Shown piece by piece: positions 1 to 12,545 of a stretch of 64,000 nt of DNA. The notes below the pieces were generated by a model. That model searched no databases. It had not been told where the DNA came from and saw only the letters and a list, made by a program, of their open reading frames with translations. Position 1 is the first letter of the stretch; the number at the start of each line of letters is the position of its first letter. The stretch is taken from assembly GCA_000469685.2 (NCBI GenBank), contig LS997565.1, positions 24,229,272-24,293,271 of the forward strand. The letters run 5' to 3'. Origin of the DNA: Haemonchus contortus (lineage: Eukaryota > Nematoda > Chromadorea > Rhabditida > Trichostrongylidae). The position numbers and the translations under genes were made by a program.

Positions 1-1672
1 CAGAAAGTTTGTGCTTGAGCAGAGATGTTCAGACTTACGCCAGTCCAACTTTGTCGTTTTTGTTCTGGAGTAAGGGTACGCTTTGCAAATTAGACTCACC
101 GAAAAGTGAAGACGTTTCTGACTGTCAACGGAGTCATAAGAATCTACGTATAGAGCTCTTCGAGCATGGCAATGAAAATATCTGACCAAGTGCTTGGACA
201 TTCTCCTTGACTAGGAGAAAAATGGGTTTTCAGGTTCATGGTTTCGGCTGTGGATAAGAATGTCCATAGTAGAAGTAGGATCTAACTCTCGCTTCATTAA
301 ACACCTTCGTTTGGTTCAGTCACAGTAAGCTATCCAGGTGGTGCCCTTCTTCCTTAATTTCTCCTTAGTTCACCTCTTCATCTTGTGAAACAGAAGAGAA
401 GGAAGAATGTGGAGCTGTGCTGAGAGCAATAATAACTTTTTTGAACTTTCGTGAAGAGAGTACACAAGTGTGGAACGAGCTTTCAGTGGTTATGGAATAA
501 GGTAAAAAAAATTGCCTCATAAATGACCATCATAGGCCTTTATATCAGCTGAATCTACTCGAACGCTCCCTGTTTTTTTTGTCGAATGATGAAGCATGTG
601 AAAGTTACTTGATTGGTACCGAATTTTTACATATTTCTTTGCAAAAGGTCTCAAATGAAAGAATTTGTAGTGATTCAATCCCAATATCTCATAATGTCTG
701 ATTCACTACCAAATCATTTTTCCACGATTACCTGGAATCACGATTCCAATCACAACTTACCTTTTACATAGCGTTTACCTCAATCGACTTGTTAGTTTCA
801 TAGTTATGCCCTGAAGCGTGTTTCTGAATGATGCAACTGGGCTAATGTAATGCTTTAGCTTTGTCAACAACTGAACGTTGACATTTCAACTTTCGTTAGA
901 ATTTTATATGATTTGTTCGCAAGTTCGTTTGGGATCGCGGGCAAAAACGACTGGTACATAGGTACCATTGCAAGTCTGATCTGTGGCGATATCCCGGCTT
1001 GTACCGTGTAAGAAGCTATAGGGCACTCTAAGATAGGCTCATGAGCGGAAGAACTCTTCAAGAAGGCAGCCTCTCATAGCTTTCGGTATGACTTCGCGCA
1101 TGTAACTCATTCTATGTGGCAAGCACGCTTTCAAGAAGCTGTATTAATTTTAATCGAGGACTTGAACAGGTAGGTGACTTACAGGAAAACGAATTGGTCG
1201 ATTGTGGTGTCCAAGACACCCGGCCCATACAAATTTGTCTTCTTCCATCCAGAAATTTTACTAGTGATGCCAGGTTACGTAACGATTCTAAAAATATCAA
1301 AGGACGAGGAGCATACAAAAAGGGGTAACATGAGAATTATGGGTGCTATGGCCTTATCCAAGGTAATTGGTAGAGAAAGACTCTGAATTGTGGCGTAATC
1401 CACCCTACAACCGATCCTAACACCAGAAGACGAAGCATGTTGGTCGATTCTGCTTCGAGATGAGTCATGTGTCGATCATAACGTGGAGAGCTTGAATAAA
1501 AAGGTTTTTGACATCAAATGCTGAACTGATATGTGATGAAAACAGGCAACAAGTAGTGTCCGTACTTTTCCAATGAAGCGCTCATCACAGCGATTGACAA
1601 CGCCGCAACAATACAAACTCCTGGCTCGGGGATATCAGGTGCATGTCCTTTCCTCACAAGTAATAAAGTAGA
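1..1672. other. No gene recognised
   Basis: Only short unrelated open frames are present on both strands, none with a recognisable motif or a convincing exon structure. It may be intergenic or intronic DNA of an upstream gene. Confidence 0.5.
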
Positions 1673-2062
1673 GGTAAAAGAGGGGGGGGGGGGGAGAGAG
1701 ACATAACAGTGTACACTGTTAGTAGTATACTAACACTGTACACATATACTAATACTAGAGACCAACAAGAGGTCAGGAGGTGAAGTGCCTGTCATCCGTA
1801 CGCTTTTATGCGAGCTTTAGCCAATTAAATGAATCTTTAATAGGCCTCAGGAGGATAGAAGCACCGGGATGGATGAGAGGATTACCTCATGGGAAAACTG
1901 AGAATTCGCCAACCCCGGTGCTCCTTACCTCATGAGGCTTGGTCAAAACTTGCATATCCTTGATGTAACACGGAGTAACCGTGTTAAATTCATGATGTAC
2001 TAATACTGTTATGCGTGGCGCCCCCGTGGCACCCCCCCCCCCTCCCAACTACATTTTTACCG
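1673..2062. repeat. G-rich foldback repeat, copy 1
   Basis: The left end reads GGTAAAAG followed by a run of G; the right end reads a run of C, then CTCCCAACTACATTTTTACC, so the ends are imperfect inverted repeats. Internal inverted pieces (a CCTCATGAGG-like motif and GGTGCTCCTT) also match the copies at 45253-45670 and 45962-46371. It carries no coding sequence and is probably a non-autonomous DNA transposon. Confidence 0.5.
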
Positions 2063-2730
2063 ACTTCCGTCTATTTAAATATTGCGCCGTTCCAGCTCTT
2101 TCACGTTTTCAATTCTCTTTCTTCCTTGTTGATTGTTTACCTATCTACCATGATTCAACTGGACTTCAAGGCACGGATCACGACGTTTCTGAAACATCTA
2201 GCTGTAGTGGAATAATGGAAGTTAGGGTGCAGAATAGGCATGGTGGTTTTGGAGCCCCCTGTCGAAGTCGTTTGTCCACTCGGCAGTGTCTCACGTGATA
2301 CCCGTGAAAGCCACAGATCCATCCTGGAGGAAATCTCAGCAACCATTTCACTCATGAGCTGTGCCTCCAACTCAATGCAACATAGCGGTACTGTTAGTCG
2401 ATAGATCTTCTCACAATGGTGGAAACAAGGCTTGATCACGTCGACATAACCCGATTCAAATAACAAGCCTCGTTCCCATCCCCTCCACATCCCCACCCCT
2501 CCCATGAAATCAGCGCTGTAGTGTTTCCCGGCTCGTGCAAACAGTCAAATGCAAATACTCATTTCGATGACGTGAAAAACTAATCAAACTGGTAATATAT
2601 TTGACCCTTATGGAACAAGTGTTTGATATGGCATTGCACTAAAGGGACCGCACTGAAGGCAGCAGTGAACGCGTTATCATGCCGAGATGTTTTCTTGAAC
2701 ACTTAATCAGTGTTGATTAAATTAATGGTG
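2063..2730. other. Upstream region of PNP
   Basis: No coding exon is recognised. A minus-strand open frame of 116 codons (2155-2505) has no recognisable domain and no splice context. The PNP promoter is presumably here, but no core element can be named. Confidence 0.35.
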
Positions 2731-2741
2731 GTCTTTTTCAG
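2731..2741 (+). promoter_or_regulatory. Putative spliced-leader trans-splice acceptor of PNP
   Basis: A pyrimidine-rich TTTTTCAG ends at 2741, 34 bases before the PNP start codon at 2776, and no upstream coding exon is seen. In nematodes this arrangement usually marks the site where a spliced leader is added. The role is inferred; only the acceptor-like sequence is seen. Confidence 0.4.
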
Positions 2742-2775
2742 TTTATTCAAGCAGTGCTATCGATTGTAAGCAAAA

Positions 2776-5700
2776 ATGAGCAGTGGAGCGAAACAGTACA
2801 TGCCGGTGAACCGACTTGGTAAGAATTTCTTTCTTAAGGAAACGGTAAACATTTTTCTGTTCGTATTTCTTCTGTAGATCTTTGTCACTTGAAAAGAACA
2901 GAACATTCGACGTCAAAATCAGAAAAGTACGTTTTACTGCAGAAATCCCAATCTCATCAAATTTATGTCCCTGAGGAAGCATCTGACCGGTTCATTTACT
3001 TGATCTGTAAGATAGGAATTATCATTCCAATTATCTGACATTTGTGACAGCTGAAAAAGTGCTTCTTACTACGGCCTGCAGAAGCCGAACTAAGAATGTC
3101 ACCTACACGTAGCTCGTCATTACCTTCATGAAAGTTGTGACTATTAGGCATCCGCACATTGCTCGCTTTATCTGACACGGAACATTCCTCCCTTATTTCA
3201 TTAGATAACAATCATTTTCCGGAGGAGCAGGATCACGTTACCGTTACCGTTACCTCTGAAAAAGTGCTCACTTTACATATGTATATAGTAAGTAGCTCCT
3301 GAATCGCTTCTGTGATAGCGCACATTCCGACAGCTTCCTTTGGTAGCAAGGCATTCGGTGAGTTAATCTTCTGGGAGGTCTCTTTCTTGTGGTTGGCAGT
3401 GACCCTCTCAATCACCTGACTTATTTCCTGAAAATACCGTTTGAGAAATACTTCTATTCTTTTCTGATGAACATTCTAGAAGTATCCAAATTTTTTTTCC
3501 AGCAATGGGAATCATTAACAACAACCACATTCTGAGCAAGATATCAAAAAGTGATCCCGATGTACCACAGAGCCACGATCCCGTGATGCGAACTATTGAG
3601 TGAGTATTTTCTCCCAAAAAAGTGAAATAGTTCCTTACTGGAAATGTGATTTCTTTCAGCCCTCGATCCTATGACGATCTTTTGATGGTTGCCGATTCTA
3701 TTAGAAGCCGAGTTGGTGAAAAAGCCAACGTCGAAGTAGGAATTATCTGTGGTTCTGGACTTGGGCCTATTGGGGATCAGGTAGAAGACGCGTTTGTTCT
3801 ACCATATGAGAAGATTCCCGGATTTCCAGCTGTAAAAGGTATGACAAATTTCCTTCTTTTTAACCTGCAGCCTATCTGAAGAATGCTTATGCAAAAGACT
3901 CATACTTACAATTAGTTGGCTGGGTAACGAGTCATCTTGCATTCTGCCACGTTGTTGCACATAATTTTACAATAATAACGATCTCTTGACTATACCGCAA
4001 TTGTGTAGGGATAGAAGTTTGCTCAGAAGCGCTGCGCTTTACTACTCTGACACATCAATCATTCATCAATCATTTTCCCGATAGGGCGGCCTGCGGGAAA
4101 GGTCACAGGTCGCTATATCGGGGCAGATCAAGTAGTTTTCAAGGGCATATGCTCAATAAAACTGTGAGCATGTACCGATATATGATTCAGTATTAACATT
4201 GCCTTGGAATGTTGGTACTATGCGAGTTACTAGCAGTACCACCTTGATTTTGTTGTGCACGCATTGTAAAAATTATATTGAAAGAATTCTCACCGAACCC
4301 ATCATATGACAATACCATCTGAGAATAGAAAACTGTCCCTCGGAAGGGTTTCGCAGGTGAATAGGTATTAGACTTTCCTTTGAAACTTGCTACTCTGCTC
4401 CACAGTGTATGTAAAAATAAATAGAACTGCTTTTTTTGTTCGGTCCCACTTCATCCTTAGTCCGTCCTCCACCGTGCGGAACGAACAGGAGTAGTCAAAA
4501 ATACAAAAGAATGGAAGATGAAAGCAATGAAGTACCTGGTAAAAGTAAAAAGACAGTGTTTGACTTCATTCAGACCTGAAAGTTGCGGTGCGCCGGATTT
4601 TACTTCCATGCTGGATCGTATTCTCATTGTCAGATAGAAAGCTTGTGCGCTCTAGACCATGACTTAAACTGACTTACAGTGGGCAGTCAATGTAACAGAA
4701 ATGCAAATTTAGTACGGGCACTCGGCTCTCACAGTAGCCTCCTGGCTTGCCCAAGGCCCCTTTTCGACGCGTCGTATATGTGACGCGTGAAAATTTGCGT
4801 TTTAAAACGTGTCGGATTACTGTAAGAGCCGAGTGCCGTACTAAATTTTCGTTTCTTTGTCAATGTACGAGTCGGTGCCCTTCGTTACGCGCGTTCGTCG
4901 AAAGTAGGTTACGCTGCACCGTCGCACGCGGCGCGTCAGCCGCGGATATTGACGGACGTCGCAGTTGTCAGCGGAGCTTAAGAGAAGGATTCACTCAGCC
5001 TACAGAAAAGATTACACGGACTAGTGTATATTATTGACCGCGACAGTTTGTGGTACTGTAAAGCCACCCAGAGATCGCAATGCGCTGCGCCTCGCGCTGA
5101 GTGGCGGGGTGACCTAATTTCGGAGGACGCGCGGAACGGACGCCCCCTGGGTGGCTCAGGCAAGTACAGATCCAGAATTGCCGTTCCCCTGCACCATGGT
5201 TGTTTGGTGGTTTGCCACTTGCCACTACCCCACCTTCTCCTGAAGAAGGTGGTATAGAAAATAAGGGATGAATAAATACGCAGATGGGACGAATCTTCTT
5301 AGTGCCGGTTAGGAAAGCATCTGAGAAGCTCGATGCCTTGAGTAGATGCATGAAATTGAAATGAAGATGAAATGAAAATCGTATTATTCGCTTTTCTCAA
5401 ATGCGCTAAGGGTCTACTTGTTATGTGGGGGCGGGATTTGCTTCATTTACTCTTATAGTGAAAACTTTTCGGCAAGAAGTGCATTCCATGTAGAACCCGA
5501 GTATTGAGAGCGTCAATTGAATTACTGGAAAATTAGTGATTTTGACTATCCTGCCTTCTTTCGAACTTAGTTCTTCAAACTCCAGATATTTGTTCCCATC
5601 CTTAACCATTTTAGTCGTTGGACACAAAGGCAATCTGATATTCGGACGCATAGGAGGAAAGAAAGTTGTTTGCATGCAGGGCCGTTTCCATCCTTACGAG

Positions 5701-8700
5701 CACGAAATGGACTTAGCTCTCGTACGTGACAGTTCACTTTGCAGTTTGTTGGATTTTAAACTATCTCATGGAACCTTTCTGTGAAGGCAACGTCAACTGA
5801 AATAATGATGCCCTGTATCCCTCTTTTGCAGTGTGCGTTTCCAGTCAGGGTAATGCACCAACTTGGAGTGAAGCGATTGGTGGTATCGAATGCCGCAGGA
5901 GGAGTTAACCCAAACTTTAAATATGGAGACCTCATGCTTATAAAGGTAAACAATTCAAACAATGGTTCAGAAACACATGCCACAGCTGATATGAATTCTT
6001 CAAGGGATATTGTTGCAGGACCACATCTTTATGCCAGGTCTCGCTGGTTTTTCTCCACTTGTAGGCTTGAGTGATGGACGTTTCGGACCACGTTTCGTTT
6101 CTGTTCACGATGCATACGACAAAAACCTAAGGTATGATGAGTGTACTACTCCTTCCAAAGCATGGAAAAGAAAACAAAGAAAAAATCCGATTGTTTCTTA
6201 ACGGGAACGTGCTTATGAAAGCGCATTCTCCTCTATTTTACATTAAATGGTGGGCATGAGTGACGTCAGATCATTGCGTTTCATATTAGGTATTTCATAT
6301 GCAAAAAATATGTCCCTCTTACTACTCCTCTGTTGTAGGGCGCTCGCGAAAGAGATCGCAAAGAAGCACAACATCCAATTACAGGAGGGAGTTTACGTGA
6401 TGAATGGAGGCCCACAATATGAATCTCCAGCAGAGGTACGTTACTTCAACATACTCCTGAGTAGTGAAGACGTTGATAGTTGTTAGCGTTCAAGAACTAT
6501 GTTCTGAACTTTTGAATGGAACTTTTGAGTCAGATAATATTTTTACCCACCTTTCTAATTATCGACAGCAAGCCTGCTATTTCGCACGCTTATAGCTGTA
6601 AATTCATTGTGTTGTGTCAACTTTAAGAAAGCCCAATTTGTGTGGAAAATCGGCAAGTGTCATTGCTCTATTGAGCAGGACCCGATCCACGATATAAGCA
6701 ATGGAAAGGAAATATCCGAATTCTCGTGTTCCACCCTGAAAAAAATCCGTCGTTCATTCCATTGGTATGATGGAGAAACAAAGGGCATAGACAAAATTTC
6801 CCGTGCTGGTATTAACTTCGATGACACTTCGATGACATCACCCGCTCGGCCTCGTTTGCATACCCATCAATCATATAGTTTCGGTTTATTTCACAGAATC
6901 GTATAGGTATGGTTGCCAAGCGTCACGAATAAATAGAAAAACACACAACTCATATACACAAATAAACAGTATGAAAGAGACTTTCTCAATCTACATGTTT
7001 TGAGTCCTGGCGAAAAAAAAGCCACTAATTCTCTGCCTATCTATTATATTATGAGACTGCTCCTTACATATCATTCTCGGATTTAGTTTTTATGCTGATT
7101 GTGAGGTGGATTCTCGGGAAGATAGCAAACTGCGTTGCGGATGAGAGGATAGAGAGAAGCTTGTTGGCCGAGCGTTGCTGCTTGTTGTCGACAGTCTGTC
7201 AAAAGAAGGAGAAGGGTACCGCTGGGAAAAGTCCTATCAAAGGGATCTGACTTCTCCATGCAATAACCTGCGCTCAGCCAGCTGGTGATGAAGATCGACT
7301 CAGGAATAGAGGAATACGTCGCTGACACAAAGTCATCTGTACTTATCCAAAGATTCAGGTAGACTCAGGATGGACTCCAAGTTTATATTGTGTTGGGTTG
7401 TGTACCTTCTGTATCCATGCTTGCGTGTGCAGTCTGAGTGGCTGGTGTTCCGAACACTTATTCAGCCAACCTTGACCGCCAGTGACTGGGAAGTATACTT
7501 TGGTTGGGTACATAATGCAAAAGTTAATAGTTGTCATCCAAGTTCGGCACAGCAGTAAAAAAAACCGGCTTCTTATCTCATAGCCATTAAAGTTTTTGCG
7601 TCTGGAAACATGATTGCGTCCTCTAAAAGATAAGGATCGGAAAAGTACTTCCTCGATTTTATGATAGCGTGATAAGAACAGTTTCATGATAAGAACGATG
7701 ACGAAAAACAGGGCGAACATTGAAACTCAGCTAACATCATGAATGACCAACCTTCAATGGAAATACATTAATTTCTCTTTTCGAGTTTCATCAAGAAGGC
7801 ACCTTGCTTTCGTAAGAAAGGTGCTTATATCGGCCATGATACGAAAACGCTGGAAATCTCAGTTTCGAATCCGAGCGATCATCAATTTTTTTTCGCAAAG
7901 ACCGCAGGAGACAAATGGTAACCGGACGGAACAAGATCTGACGAATAAGGAGTATGGAGCAGCACATTTCATCGGAGGTTGGGAATTTTCTAACGAGACA
8001 GTTTCGCAACATGCGGTCGAACGTCATCGTGAAGAAGACAAACATTTCTTCCCCGCGGACGCTTCTTTCGAATAAAGTCGGCCAAATCCTGTGGCTGGGA
8101 AGCTTAAATATCAGCGGTCACGGTGGATTCCTGAGGAAGCGATTCGACGTAGGACATTCACTGAAATTCCCACCAACAATACAGCCAATCCTCCTCGGGT
8201 GTAATCCACTTAATTGCTCTCTTGAGGGTGCATCGTGACAAGGCACCCGTTAATTTAGATACGATGTCTCTTCTGAATGCGACACAGATATTAGTGATAC
8301 CTGTCGTTGAATTAGCCCTTACGGAAATTCATATCAGACGATAGCTCTCAGGCAGCTTCGGTCGACAGTTGGAGGTAAGAGTCATAATTGGGAAACTCTT
8401 CCAAGGGTATACTTATATAATATATACCATATACCGGCGTCTACCATAACCTATTACGAAATTCTTCCGAGTAGTTCTTAGAACAAAATCTGGAAGGGAT
8501 GAAATGTCGATCAAAACTTTCTGCTCAACCCACATTTTTCGTAAAATTCTTCGACTGTCATTTCAAGTTTTCGATAAACTCTGTGGAAGTCTTCTGCCCG
8601 ATGTACTAGCTGGAATCATATTGCTCCGCTTTTTCAATACATTCGGGTAATGAGACAGTTAAAGCATTCACCTGCGACAGCAGTTTGTTCGCTTCACCAA

Positions 8701-9284
8701 ATTAGTGGCGTAATCTCCCATACACCTCTTTGCCTGTTGTCTCGTTGTGTAAAATGTCTTAGTGAATGATTTTGTTTCGTTGTTTTCCATTTCGCATGTC
8801 GTTGAGGTGTAGCGAAGAAAGTTGGAAATTTTATGACTTATTGGATTAAAGTGACCGAATAAGTTCTAGCTAGCTAGATAGCTTTAGTTGACAGCCGACT
8901 ATTACAAAGTGAGATAATACGCAATTCTCCAAGAATCCTTCTTTTTGCATCACATGGCAGATGATTTTAGGTGTCGATGTTAAAAATGATTGGAGCAGAT
9001 GCTTTGGGAATGTCTACATGCCACGAGGTCACGGTAGCTCAACAATGCGGAATCAAGGTGCTCGGCTTCTCCCTCATCACTAATATGTAAGTTTCTACCA
9101 TGGCAGAAGCATTATAATAATTAGTCAGGATCCAGCAGCAATTACCGACAATTGCAGCGCCAATACCAACGTCGATAATGCAGTAGTGGTGTCACATGAG
9201 GAAGTGCTACAAACGGCAAAAGACGCTGGCGATCGTGCCTCAAAATTCGTCAAAGAAATCATAGGCCAATTTCCTTCAGCATGA
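2776..9284 (+). CDS. Purine nucleoside phosphorylase, nine exons, complete
   Basis: Cytosolic purine salvage enzyme that cleaves inosine/guanosine with phosphate to a free base and ribose-1-phosphate. Exons: 2776-2818, 3503-3599, 3660-3838, 5615-5721, 5832-5945, 6019-6131, 6339-6435, 8971-9086, 9125-9284. All introns are GT..AG and every phase agrees, giving 1026 nt (341 aa plus stop). Family motifs appear in order: GSGLG phosphate loop (aa 78-82), GRFHPYE (129-135, phosphate Arg and His), NAAGG (162-166), GPQYES (242-247, base-binding Glu246), GMST (263-266) and SLITN ending in the base-contacting Asn288. The position that is Phe200 in the human enzyme is Tyr245 here. About 50 residues at the N-terminus exceed the usual 289-residue animal enzyme. 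The ATG at 2776 is used because exon 1 splices in frame and an acceptor-like site lies just upstream. No frameshift or lost catalytic residue is seen. Confidence 0.93.
4705..4848. repeat. Short inverted-repeat element (MITE-like) in PNP intron 3
   Basis: AAATTTAGTACGG at the left end is mirrored by CCGTACTAAATTT at the right. The inverted match continues through CACTCGGCTCT and ends after roughly 32 bases. The 144-bp unit has no open frame and sits inside the 1.8-kb intron between exons 3 and 4. The TTTA/TAAA ends would fit a TA target duplication, but this is not certain. Confidence 0.6.
6436..8970 (+). other. PNP intron 7, no other gene recognised
   Basis: This 2.5-kb GT..AG intron lies between the exon ending in SPAE and the exon starting VSMLKM. 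It contains several 60-120 codon open frames on both strands without known motifs, and an AT-rich palindromic stretch near 8410-8435. No intact transposon ends were seen. Confidence 0.55.
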
Positions 9285-9689
9285 TCCTATCCATCGATTT
9301 TCAGTGCAGCATATCAGACTCAACCCTATCGATTACAATTTTCGACCTTCAAATTTGTTTTCGACATAACCACATTTATGTGTACATAATAATTGAAGTG
9401 CCAGTAATCGTATAAGTTCTAGTAGAAAGACATGTTTGGGTCTCTCGACTAAGTTGAAAGAAATGGTGTAACCTTGTGGACCGCCGCTCCACTCGTTGTG
9501 TAGTATTATGTCCCTCCGATTGAATTATACTGATTGTGCTTGCATAAATGTGAACCAATGCCAATTCGTGTACACAACTATGCAGAATAAGCCATGTACA
9601 ATCAATTTGCGCAATAGGAATTGGTGATGTTCAAGCCGGCGTACTCTTAGTTACCAATGCTGATCAGATTCGCAAAGCTCGAGTTACTG

Positions 9690-9955
9690 CATGTAACAGA
9701 AGATAGGAGCGAGGAGAGATCGTCTTCAGTGTTTGGGCTCCGTCGCAGCCTACGAGGTTCCTTGACTGATAGCCAGTTCAAAGCAGCATCTCAGAATTTC
9801 ATAGCAACTACAATATCCGCAAACAGAGACGTAGTAACCTCAGGCAGCCATATTTCAGTGATTGCTATAACGTCGAAGTTTCGGTTCCTATTCCAAAGTA
9901 GGAGATCACCCACGTTGTCGCCAGCGAGCGTATATCGAGCGTACACTTGAGAGCA
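9690..9955 (-). mobile_element. LINE endonuclease remnant (weak)
   Basis: Minus-strand translation contains NFDVIAITEIWLPE, which resembles the conserved (Y)DVIAxTETWL segment of the APE-type endonuclease of non-LTR retrotransposons. One in-frame stop follows and no reverse transcriptase can be followed next to it. It is a short fossil lying just downstream of PNP. Confidence 0.4.
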
Positions 9956-10312
9956 GCATCATACATCAGAGGAGATACTACGTTCAACCCTGTTGAAGTT
10001 TGAATAGGTGGACCGAGTTAGGCAAAACATTTGTAAATTCACAATCGCTGTTATGAGCATGAGAAAACATTAGATTTCACCCTGGAGAAGTAAGTAGCAC
10101 CTTGATTGTTGGACCAAAAGCGAATGTTATTAATCCTTCTGGGGCGAGCACTTCCTTCTCATTTCAATTCCGCTCTCGTTCTCCCTCAGAAAGTGATGGT
10201 CTATGAAAATCTTTTTTTGGAACAAAAGTATTTCTAAAGTATTTTTAAAGTTAAACTTTTATAGTAGAAGTATTTTTGCTCGTCTAGAAACAAGCCTTAC
10301 AAAAAAGAATCG

Positions 10313-10830
10313 TTGTTTATTCGAAGCAAAAGTACGGAGACACAGAAAAACCTTCTGTTTCTTATGATGCGCAGTTTACAAAGTCTCCAGCACAAAATGA
10401 GCGGTCAGAGCTACCAAGAGAAACTTTCGGAAGAGTTATCATCAATTGCATCTCAGCTCCAACAAAAGGAGGAAGCGTTTACAATTGCTTATTGCAAGAT
10501 CAACTTTTCGGAAAGTCCGCAGTAGTACCGCGCTACGTTTTGCCAATGTAGGAACAGCAGTCACCGAACAACAACTGGGACACTAACATGCTTCCCAGCG
10601 GTGCGAAAGATTATATTAGGACGGAGCTCAAAATCGTCACCGCATTGGAAAAAGTCTTGATCAACAGTCGGCAAAAGAGCCTTACGAGACAGAAGGCATA
10701 GCTCTATCCAGCAAAAATCGTCTCAGCCTTCGGTCGGTAAACTCCTGCTCTTACTGTGGTAAAAACGGTCATACAGCAAAGGACTGCACCGAAGTGACTA
10801 CACGAGAATCACTTCATACATATCAGGTTT
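10313..10830 (+). mobile_element. Retrotransposon gag remnant with CCHC zinc knuckle
   Basis: A 70-codon frame (10313-10525) rich in Gln, Glu and Ser is followed, after frame breaks, by a segment near 10690-10830 that contains CSYCGKNGHTAKDC. This is a perfect CX2CX4HX4C nucleic-acid-binding knuckle, followed by EVTTRESLHTY. This order is typical of gag proteins of LTR retrotransposons, BEL/Pao being plausible given the pol fragment at 54.3-55.5 kb. No protease, RT or LTR could be assigned here. Confidence 0.55.
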
Positions 10831-10974
10831 ATGCATAAGTTTTTTCTCCCGTGTTTGATCCTTCCGCACTTCGTTTGCATGGATGTTGGTATTTCGTCAT
10901 CACGTGTGCGTGACGAGTGCATGATACTATTTCACCATGCTAACCACCACTCGCCCACCCTGCATTTGCAGGGC

Positions 10975-11951
10975 ACAATGCCGCACAATTACCACTATGA
11001 CAGATTGTACCTGTGCTACAGCTTGGTTTTGCTTCACGATTTCAGCAGGAATGCAAAGGCAGCTCGTACCAAGCCTGTGAAAACATACGTCGAGGACGTC
11101 ATTTCTTACCGCTCATGCAAGGCTTGGTCCGCCAAATTCAAGAAAAGGGACTTTTCTCTTGAAGATGCTTCGCGGTCTTAACGGCCCATGGAGTTGGATT
11201 TGTAAGTATCACTTTCAAGGGCCCGTACCTAACCAACAGGGATCAGTCGACGATTGTACGTGTATTGGAACACTTCGACAAAGTAGCAAAGCTTAGTCGA
11301 TGGGTCCCACATGAACTGTCCACTTATGACCTCTCGAGGAGGGTGGCTGCGTACACTTCTTTCCTCCCTTTCCAAATAAAGCTCGACTTAATCAACCCGA
11401 TGATCACAGGAGATGATAAGCGGGTTCTCTACTATAACGAAATAAGGAAGCGGCAGTGGGTCGACAAAGGAGATTAGCCGGAAGTTATCCCAAAGGCTGT
11501 TCTTCGCCCCAACAAGGTTCTCCAGTCATGTTGGTGGTCCAGAGGAGGCACTGAGCACTGGGAGCTAGGACAAGGGGCAGACGACTGACGCTTCCACATA
11601 TGTTACGCAGCTGTGTAAAGTGGAAGATGACTTCGACCGTACTCTGGATCTAACGCAGAAACCTACTTTCATCATGGCAAAGCTCGACCTCTTACCGCAA
11701 AGGTGACCCAGGCCGAGCTGGAGAAGCACGGATGGCTGATTGTCGCCGAGCCTCCCCCCCCCCCCCCAAACAGCTCTGACCTCGCTAATTCGGACTGCAG
11801 GCTGTTTAGCCATCTGCAGCGCTTTCTGGACGGAAAAAAGTTTGAAACAGAAGATGGTATCAATAGGTTGATGCATAATTATTGCGGATGTTTTCATCAG
11901 ATTTTACTTAAAGAAACGACAAAAATACTGAACAAGGAAATGTTCAAATAA
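10975..11951 (+). mobile_element. Degenerate mariner transposase
   Basis: Pieces of a mariner transposase appear in order, in changing frames. An N-terminal helix-turn-helix part (about 11005-11210) contains WSAKFKKRDFSLEDASRS. Next come LSRWVPHELSTYDLSRRV and ITGDDKRVLYYN (11265-11475), which carries the first catalytic Asp. WW(S)RGG follows around 11540, then a degraded second motif near 11650-11700, and finally NSSDLANSDCRLFSHLQRFL (11703-11951), which matches the third catalytic region. Stops and frameshifts separate the parts, and the second Asp motif (normally HDNARPH) is not preserved, so the element cannot encode active transposase. TIRs were not identified. Confidence 0.8.
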
Positions 11952-12039
11952 TTACTCTAGATCGTATCCACTATCCACGTTGACCGCAGCTTCCCATTTG
12001 TTAGGCAGACGGTATCCCTGATGGGATAATTTTCAATTT

Positions 12040-12346
12040 CTAGAGACGATCCACGCTTTTGACATTGGCCATCAAGTCAACCACTTCGTCGTAAACTCTG
12101 TTCACTAGCCAGTTTTTCAACGAACGGTTGACATGATAATCAAATATGTTAATTCGGTGAATATGGAGGATTTGGGAGAAGATACCATTCCTTACGCGGC
12201 TTTGGCTGACTGTTCCATCGCCAGAAAGTTCGCTGAGATCGCGAAATGACTCTGCAACCTTCCAACTTTTCTCGAAGCAGTAGAGCATAATATGACGAAT
12301 GTGAAGATGACTTTATGGACACATTTCTGTCAAGGAAAAAGAGCAT
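12040..12346 (-). mobile_element. Mariner N-terminal fragment, opposite strand
   Basis: Minus-strand translation of about 82 codons starts MLYCFEKSWKVAESFRDL and continues through GDGTVSQSRVRN. This resembles the first helix-turn-helix of mariner transposases (a R-H-x-L-Y-x-F...A-R-x-I...G-x-G-x-V-S-x-R-x-V pattern). It lies right next to the plus-strand mariner at 10975-11951, so this locus holds oppositely oriented pieces. The similarity is moderate. Confidence 0.5.
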
Positions 12347-12404
12347 ATTATTTCTATAAAAATCCCAAATTCAGTATTCAAATGTATCTAGAGAAGAGGA
12401 GCGT

Positions 12405-12545
12405 CGGACTCAGCCTCCGTTCTTTTGGGAGAAAGGAATCGACAAGCTGCCTGAGCGTTGGCGTCGAGTAGTGGATGGTGTATACATACTTCTAATCTTT
12501 GGGTTGGTCCGCTATTGGAAATATTTAAATAAAAGGAGAGGAGAA
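12405..12545 (+). mobile_element. Mariner C-terminal fragment
   Basis: The plus strand encodes PPFFWEKGIDKLPERWRRVVDG, matching the conserved C-terminus of mariner transposases (FxxxGIxKLPERWxxVV). Nothing intact precedes it in frame. It belongs to a third mariner copy or to a rearranged part of the adjacent ones. Confidence 0.6.

Noticed and set aside
5421..5983. Minus-strand open frames across PNP exons 4 and 5
   Set aside because: They are antisense shadows of the well-supported PNP exons.
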